Assembly (NCBI GenBank): GCA_046094505.1
Contig: JBJTHN010000079.1
Coordinates: 1-23,281 of the forward strand
Direction: 5' to 3'
DNA: 23,281 nucleotides
Origin: RFTU01 sp046094505
Lineage (GTDB): Bacteria > Pseudomonadota > Gammaproteobacteria > Burkholderiales > Burkholderiaceae_C
The position numbers were made by a program, and so were the translations under genes. Positions 14,882-23,281 of the stretch are shown in pieces (position 1 is the first letter of the stretch; every line of letters begins with the position of its first letter). The notes beneath the pieces are model-generated. The model was not told where the DNA came from. It was given only the letters and a program-made list of their open reading frames with translations, and did not search any database.

Positions 14882-15676
14882 TCAGGGCGTTGAAAACATC
14901 AAGGCGGTGAGCACAAAGTCCATGCCCAACACCGACAGCGACGAGATCACCACCGTACGGGTGGTGGCGTAGGCCACTCCCTCCGGCGTGGCCTGGGTCT
15001 CATGCCCTTGGTACAGCGCCACAGCCGTGCAGATCACGCCAAACACAAAACTCTTGACGATGCCGTTGCCCACATCGCGCCACACGTCCACGCGTGACTG
15101 CATGAGCGACCAGAAATTGCCGGCATCCAAACCGATCAGGCCCACGGCCACCGCCCCTGCGCCCAGGATGCCGATGGCCGAGAACAGGCCCGCCAGCAGG
15201 GGCATGGAGACCACCCCGGCGATGAAGCGCGGCGCCAACACGCGGCTGCGCGGGTCCACGGCCATCATCTCCATGGCCGAGAGCTGCTCACCGGCCTTCA
15301 TCAGCCCGATTTCAGCGGTCAAAGAGGTACCGGCACGCCCGGCAAACAGAAGGGCCGCCACCACCGGGCCAAGTTCACGCACCAGCGCCAAGTTGACGAT
15401 GAGGCCCAGCGACTCGGTGGCGCCATAGGTCACCAAGGCGTAGTACATCTGCAGGGCCAAAACGAAGCCCACGGACAGGCCCGAGGCCAGGATGATGAGC
15501 AGCGACAGGTTGCCGATGGCGTGCACCTGCTGAACCACCAGGCCCGGGCGCTTGAGCGCAGCCGGGCTGTGCCGCAGCAGGTCCCAAAAGAAGAAGGACG
15601 CATGGCCCAGCCCCTGCAGCACCCGCAGCGCCGCGCCACCCAGCCTTTGCAGCATCACCACGGGTGCGGTGCTCAT
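14882..15676 (-). CDS. mlaE: Permease subunit MlaE
   Basis: MlaE is the inner-membrane permease of the phospholipid ABC transporter. The 264-residue protein has a short N-terminal amphipathic part and about five hydrophobic segments, with the family motifs LVRELGPVVAALLFAGRAGTSLTAEIGLMKAGEQLSAMEMM in the middle (reported here as positions 15280-15400) and VFGVICTAVALYQGHE near the C-terminus, where the conserved cytoplasmic loop lies. Its ATG overlaps the mlaF stop in ATGA. Length and motif order match the family (E. coli 260). Confidence 0.96.
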   Translation of the reverse strand: MSTAPVVMLQRLGGAALRVLQGLGHASFFFWDLLRHSPAALKRPGLVVQQVHAIGNLSLLIILASGLSVGFVLALQMYYALVTYGATESLGLIVNLALVRELGPVVAALLFAGRAGTSLTAEIGLMKAGEQLSAMEMMAVDPRSRVLAPRFIAGVVSMPLLAGLFSAIGILGAGAVAVGLIGLDAGNFWSLMQSRVDVWRDVGNGIVKSFVFGVICTAVALYQGHETQATPEGVAYATTRTVVISSLSVLGMDFVLTALMFSTP

Positions 15677-16509
15677 GCCTCCACCCCAAAGTCGGCTTCC
15701 AAGCTGCGCGCCGGGTAGTGAAACTTCACCGGTCCATCGGGCTCCCCACGCACAAACTGGCGCACCTCGGGGTCACTGGAGCCCATCAATTCGGCCGGCG
15801 TGCCCTGTGCCACCACGCGCCCGGCGTTGGCCAGCAGCACCACATGGTCACTGATGGCCATGCATTCGGGCACATCATGGGACACCACCAAGGATGTGCT
15901 GCCTGTGATGTCGTTGAGCTTGCGGATCAGGTTGGCGGCCACGCCCATGGAAATCAGGTCCAAGCCAGCGAAGGGCTCGTCGTACATGATGAGTTCGGGG
16001 TCCAACGCGATCGCCCGCGCCAGGGCAATTCGACGCGCCATGCCGCCCGACACCTCGGAAATCTTCAGCCCGGCCGCCCCGCGCAGGCCCACCGCGTGCA
16101 ACTTCAAGAGCACGATGTCGCGAATCATGGCCTCCGACAGGTCGGTGTGCTCGCGCAGTGGAAAGGCCACGTTGTCGAACACCGTCAGGTCGGTGAACAG
16201 GGCGCCAAACTGGAAGAGCATGCCCATACGCCGGCGCAGCCGCAACAATTGGGCGCGGTCGCGCGCATTCACCGTTTCGCCGTCGAACACCACGCGGCCA
16301 CCGTTGGCCCCATGGATGCCCCCAATCAGGCGCAGCAAGGTGGTTTTGCCGCAGCCCGAACCACCCAGGATGGACGTGACCTTGCCGCGCGGAAAGCGCA
16401 GCGAAATGTCGTTCAGGATCAGACGGCTGGCGTCGTATCCGAAACGAACATGGTCAATCTCGATCAGGGCATCGGTCACCAAGGCGTATTCGTCTGAAAA
16501 GGCAAACAC
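15673..16509 (-). CDS. mlaF: ATP-binding subunit MlaF
   Basis: MlaF powers the MlaFEDB phospholipid transporter. With a GTG start at 16509 the protein is 278 residues, with Walker A GGSGCGKTT at 49-57, the signature SEVSGGMARRIALARA and Walker B LIMYDEPFAGLD, then VVSHD with the switch histidine. A C-terminal extension (EVRQFVRGEPDGPVKFHYPA) matches the tail of MlaF that contacts its neighbour. The start is uncertain: another GTG at 16479 begins VTDALIEIDHVRFGYD, closer to the usual N-terminus, and neither has a clear Shine-Dalgarno. It opens the mla operon 75 bases after gltD, with a structured element in that gap. Confidence 0.93.
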   Translation of the reverse strand: MFAFSDEYALVTDALIEIDHVRFGYDASRLILNDISLRFPRGKVTSILGGSGCGKTTLLRLIGGIHGANGGRVVFDGETVNARDRAQLLRLRRRMGMLFQFGALFTDLTVFDNVAFPLREHTDLSEAMIRDIVLLKLHAVGLRGAAGLKISEVSGGMARRIALARAIALDPELIMYDEPFAGLDLISMGVAANLIRKLNDITGSTSLVVSHDVPECMAISDHVVLLANAGRVVAQGTPAELMGSSDPEVRQFVRGEPDGPVKFHYPARSLEADFGVEA

Positions 16510-16523
16510 GTCATTGTGTCACG

Positions 16524-16560
16524 AGGCCCCATTCCATTCCGGGTTTCCCCGGATGGGCCT
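16524..16560 (-). other. Structured inverted-repeat element between gltD and mlaF
   Basis: Read on the minus strand, an inner stem TCCGGG/CCCGGA closes a GAAA tetraloop (a GNRA type), and an outer stem AGGCCC/GGGCCT encloses it with an asymmetric internal loop of 1 and 8 bases. The element starts 24 bases after the gltD stop and ends 14 bases before the mlaF GTG. No T-tract follows, so it is not a classical terminator; it could be a weak terminator, an RNA-processing or stability hairpin, or a leader structure of mlaF. Confidence 0.5.
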
Positions 16561-16584
16561 GCCGGACTCGGGATACGGCGGGCC

Positions 16585-18063
16585 TCAGCGCGGCAGGTCA
16601 GACGTCCCCATCAGGAATTCGTCGACCGCCCGTGCCGCCTGGCGGCCTTCCCGGATGGCCCACACGACCAGGCTCTGGCCGCGGCGCATGTCCCCGGCCA
16701 CGAACACCTTGTCGACATTGGTGGCATAGCCCCCGATGAAATCGGTGCTGGCGCGCGCGTTGCCGCGGCTGTCCTTGTCCACGCCAAAGGTGTCCAAAAT
16801 CGAAGCGACGGGCGAGACAAAGCCCATGGCCAGCAGAACGAGGTCGGCCTTCCACTCCTTTTCAGAGCCCGGCACCTCGATCATCTTCCCGTTCTTCCAC
16901 TCCAATTCCACGGTCTTGAGGGCCTGCACCTGGCCCTGCGCCGCACCGGTGCCGCCCACAAAGGCCTTGGTGGCAATGGCGAACTCGCGCTGGCAACCCT
17001 CATCGTGGCTGGAGGAAGTGCGCAGCTTGGTGGGCCAGTAGGGCCAGGTCAGGGGGCGGTCTTCCACCTCCGGGGGCTGGGGCATCAGTTCAAACTGGGT
17101 GACGCTGGCCGCACCGTGGCGGTTGCTTGTGCCCACGCAGTCGCTGCCCGTGTCGCCACCGCCAATCACGATCACGTGCTTGCCGTCGGCGCGCAGCTGC
17201 CCCGCCACCTTGTCGCCAGCCACCACCTTGTTTTGCTGCGGCAGGAACTCCATGGCGAAGTGCACGCCCTGCAAGTCACGGCCCGGCACGGGCAGGTCAC
17301 GGCTTTGCTCGGCGCCCCCGCACAGGATCACGGCGTCGAAGTCCTGGCGCAGTTGCTCGGGCGTGACGATGGTTTGGGCGTCGTTGGTGACCTTGCTGTC
17401 TTTGGGCATCTGGCCCACCAGCACGTGCGTGCGGAAGGTCACGCCTTCGGCCTTCATCTGCTCCACACGCCGGTCAATGTGGGACTTCTCCATCTTGAAG
17501 TCGGGAATACCGTAGCGCAGCAGGCCGCCGATGCGGCTGTTCTTTTCGAAGACCGTGACCTCATGGCCCACACGCGCCAACTGCTGCGCGGCGGCCAAAC
17601 CGGCTGGGCCCGAGCCGATCACCGCGACCTTCTTGCCCGTCTTGTGCTTGGGCGGCTGGGGCAGCACCCAGCCCTCCTGCCAGGCGCGGTCGATGATGGC
17701 GTGCTCAATGGACTTGATGCCCACGGCGTCATCGTTCACGTTGAGCGTGCAGGCCGCCTCGCAGGGCGCGGGGCAGATGCGGCCGGTGAACTCGGGGAAG
17801 TTGTTGGTGCTGTGCAGCACCGTGATGGCGTTCTTCCAATCGCCCTGGTAAACGAGGTCGTTGAAGTCCGGAATGACGTTGTTGACGGGGCAGCCGCTGT
17901 TGCAAAACGGCGTGCCGCAGTCCATGCATCGCGCCGCCTGCACCTTGGCCTGATCCTTGTTCAGGCCGATGACGAACTCCTTGTAGTTCTTCACGCGCTG
18001 CTCAACGGGCTCGTATCCCTCTTCAAGCCGCTCAAATTCCAGGAAGCCGGTGACTTTTCCCAT
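16585..18063 (-). CDS. gltD: Glutamate synthase (NADPH) small subunit
   Basis: GltD takes electrons from NADPH through FAD and iron-sulfur clusters to GltB. The ATG at 18063 (MGKVTGFLEFERLEEGYEPV) has AAGGA 6 bases upstream and gives 492 residues; an alternative TTG at 18069 is not needed. The N-terminal cluster cysteines are Cys47, Cys50, Cys54, Cys58 (CMDCGTPFCNSGC) and Cys97, Cys101, Cys105 (CPAPCEAAC). The FAD motif VIGSGPAGLAAAQ starts near residue 148 and the NADPH motif VIVIGGGDTGSDC is in the second Rossmann fold. It follows gltB by 22 bases, the usual gltBD order. Confidence 0.97.
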   Translation of the reverse strand: MGKVTGFLEFERLEEGYEPVEQRVKNYKEFVIGLNKDQAKVQAARCMDCGTPFCNSGCPVNNVIPDFNDLVYQGDWKNAITVLHSTNNFPEFTGRICPAPCEAACTLNVNDDAVGIKSIEHAIIDRAWQEGWVLPQPPKHKTGKKVAVIGSGPAGLAAAQQLARVGHEVTVFEKNSRIGGLLRYGIPDFKMEKSHIDRRVEQMKAEGVTFRTHVLVGQMPKDSKVTNDAQTIVTPEQLRQDFDAVILCGGAEQSRDLPVPGRDLQGVHFAMEFLPQQNKVVAGDKVAGQLRADGKHVIVIGGGDTGSDCVGTSNRHGAASVTQFELMPQPPEVEDRPLTWPYWPTKLRTSSSHDEGCQREFAIATKAFVGGTGAAQGQVQALKTVELEWKNGKMIEVPGSEKEWKADLVLLAMGFVSPVASILDTFGVDKDSRGNARASTDFIGGYATNVDKVFVAGDMRRGQSLVVWAIREGRQAARAVDEFLMGTSDLPR

Positions 18064-18085
18064 GATCAATCCTTGAGGTCGATGT

Positions 18086-22819
<4,734 letters not shown>

Positions 22820-22834
22820 GGTGGCGCTCCATCA

Positions 22835-22850
22835 TTCGGGTAACCCCGAA
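22835..22850 (-). promoter_or_regulatory. Inverted repeat in the gltB leader or promoter region
   Basis: On the minus strand TTCGGG-GTTA-CCCGAA is a perfect inverted repeat with 6-base arms and a 4-base loop. It ends 15 bases before the gltB ATG and lies directly upstream of the GGAG ribosome-binding site. A TATTCT hexamer (22850-22855, minus strand) overlaps its upstream edge and might be a -10, in which case the repeat would cover the start site. It could be an operator or an RNA hairpin. Confidence 0.45.
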
Positions 22851-22874
22851 GAATACGCCACCCCACATTTAAAT

Positions 22875-22889
22875 AAATGGGGTCAGAGT
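22875..22889 (+). repeat. Copy 1 of AAATGGGGTCAGAGT, REP-transposase-associated repeat
   Basis: This 15-base unit recurs 48 bases to the right with one mismatch. Sequences of the form GGGGTCAGAGT / GACTCTGACCCC are commonly found beside Y1/IS200-like transposase genes in betaproteobacteria, from memory. An imperfect inverted partner, CCCCACATTT, lies just to the left at 22861-22870. Confidence 0.6.
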
Positions 22890-22922
22890 GATTTTATTTG
22901 CGAACAAACGCCAATGCGTAAA

Positions 22923-22937
22923 AAATGGGGACAGAGT
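22923..22937 (+). repeat. Copy 2 of the repeat, AAATGGGGACAGAGT
   Basis: It differs from copy 1 only at the ninth base (A for T). It lies 25 bases beyond the transposase stop codon, so the two copies mark the 3' flank of the transposase unit. Between the copies is an ACGC-CAAT-GCGT mini-dyad (22908-22919) with 4-base arms. Confidence 0.6.
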
Positions 22938-22962
22938 CAAACGTCGCTTCCGGTGACGCCCC

Positions 22963-23281
22963 TCACGCCGCCCCAGACCCGCCGGGATCGGCATCCACCG
23001 ACTTGCGTGGACGGCCGCGCCCACGCGGCGCCAAAGGGCGCGCTGGCGCCACGCCTTGGGCCTGGATGAACTCCGGCGAGGCCAGCGCCCAACCCTTGAG
23101 TGCCGCCTCGGTGATGTGGGCTGCCTCCCGCTCGGTCGGGCCGGCCTCCAGGCTGTCGCGGTAGCGCCGCTCCCGCTCGAAGGGGGTATTGCCCAGGGCC
23201 CAATAGCTGGGGTGGTCACTGACCAAGCGGTCTTGCCGAAGGCCCAGGTGGTGGGCGGCACTGGACCACGGCCATTCCTGG
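22963..23281 (-). mobile_element. C-terminal part of a REP-associated (Y1/IS200-like) transposase
   Basis: The frame is open from the right edge to a stop at 22963. The first visible residues read QEWPWSSAAHHLG, the WSS segment found in Y1-type transposases of the REP-associated (TnpA-REP) group, followed by the tail typical of this family: GNTPFERERRYRDSL, then AALKGWALASPEF, and a basic RGRGRPRKS stretch. About 105 residues are visible; the HUH motif and catalytic Tyr, which are further N-terminal, lie outside the window, so activity cannot be judged. The repeats at 22875 and 22923 support the assignment. Such transposases are single-copy domesticated enzymes tied to REP sequences more than ordinary insertion sequences. 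Confidence 0.8.

Noticed and set aside
22841..22860. Sigma-54 promoter for gltB
   Set aside because: The minus strand has TGGC followed by GG at nearly the right spacing, but the -12 GC is missing.
22908..22919. ACGC-CAAT-GCGT hairpin as a functional REP unit
   Set aside because: The arms are only 4 bases and no further pairing is seen; too short to claim on its own.

Overview
The window is a GC-rich chromosomal segment that looks like a betaproteobacterium of the order Burkholderiales, probably Comamonadaceae-like. The order is inferred from gene content and order: gltB-gltD followed by mlaF-E-D-A-C-B with mlaA inside the operon, a YadG/YadH pair next to ibaG-murA, and zwf-hexR divergent from tal-pgi. 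Nearly all of it is coding. No stretch over 300 bases lacks a gene; the largest gap is about 143 bases (22820-22962). I found no rRNA, tRNA, CRISPR array or prophage.

Layout from left to right. Positions 1-6163 (minus strand) read, in transcription order, as a molybdopterin oxidoreductase, a predicted zinc aminopeptidase, the YadG/YadH ABC exporter pair, the BolA-like ibaG, and murA, which runs off the left edge. At 6247-7437 (plus) lies an M20 amidohydrolase. At 7438-10036 (minus) are tal and pgi, and at 10141-12497 (plus) are zwf and hexR. These two units diverge from a 104-base region that carries a near-textbook HexR-type operator (TGTAAC-TTT-GTTACA) and a second dyad with the same 6-3-6 layout. 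Positions 12494-16509 (minus) hold a complete mlaFEDACB operon for outer-membrane lipid asymmetry. At 16585-22819 (minus) are gltD and gltB, both subunits of NADPH glutamate synthase. At the right edge is the C-terminal end of a REP-associated (Y1/IS200-like) transposase, with short repeats of its family lying between it and gltB.

Functionally there are three blocks: ammonium assimilation (gltBD), envelope maintenance (mla, the ABC pair, ibaG-murA) and glucose-6-phosphate metabolism (zwf, pgi, tal, hexR). In E. coli mlaB is followed directly by ibaG-murA. Here the two halves keep the same orientation but lie 11.3 kb apart, with the carbon-metabolism block and several other genes between them.

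I do not see a clearly new biological system; the window is mostly housekeeping. The points most worth a second look are the two dyads between tal and zwf, an MlaA and an aminopeptidase that both lack the expected lipoprotein cysteine, a structured intergenic element before mlaF, a hairpin just upstream of the gltB ribosome-binding site, the orphan molybdoenzyme, and two convergent gene pairs that meet with no spacer.
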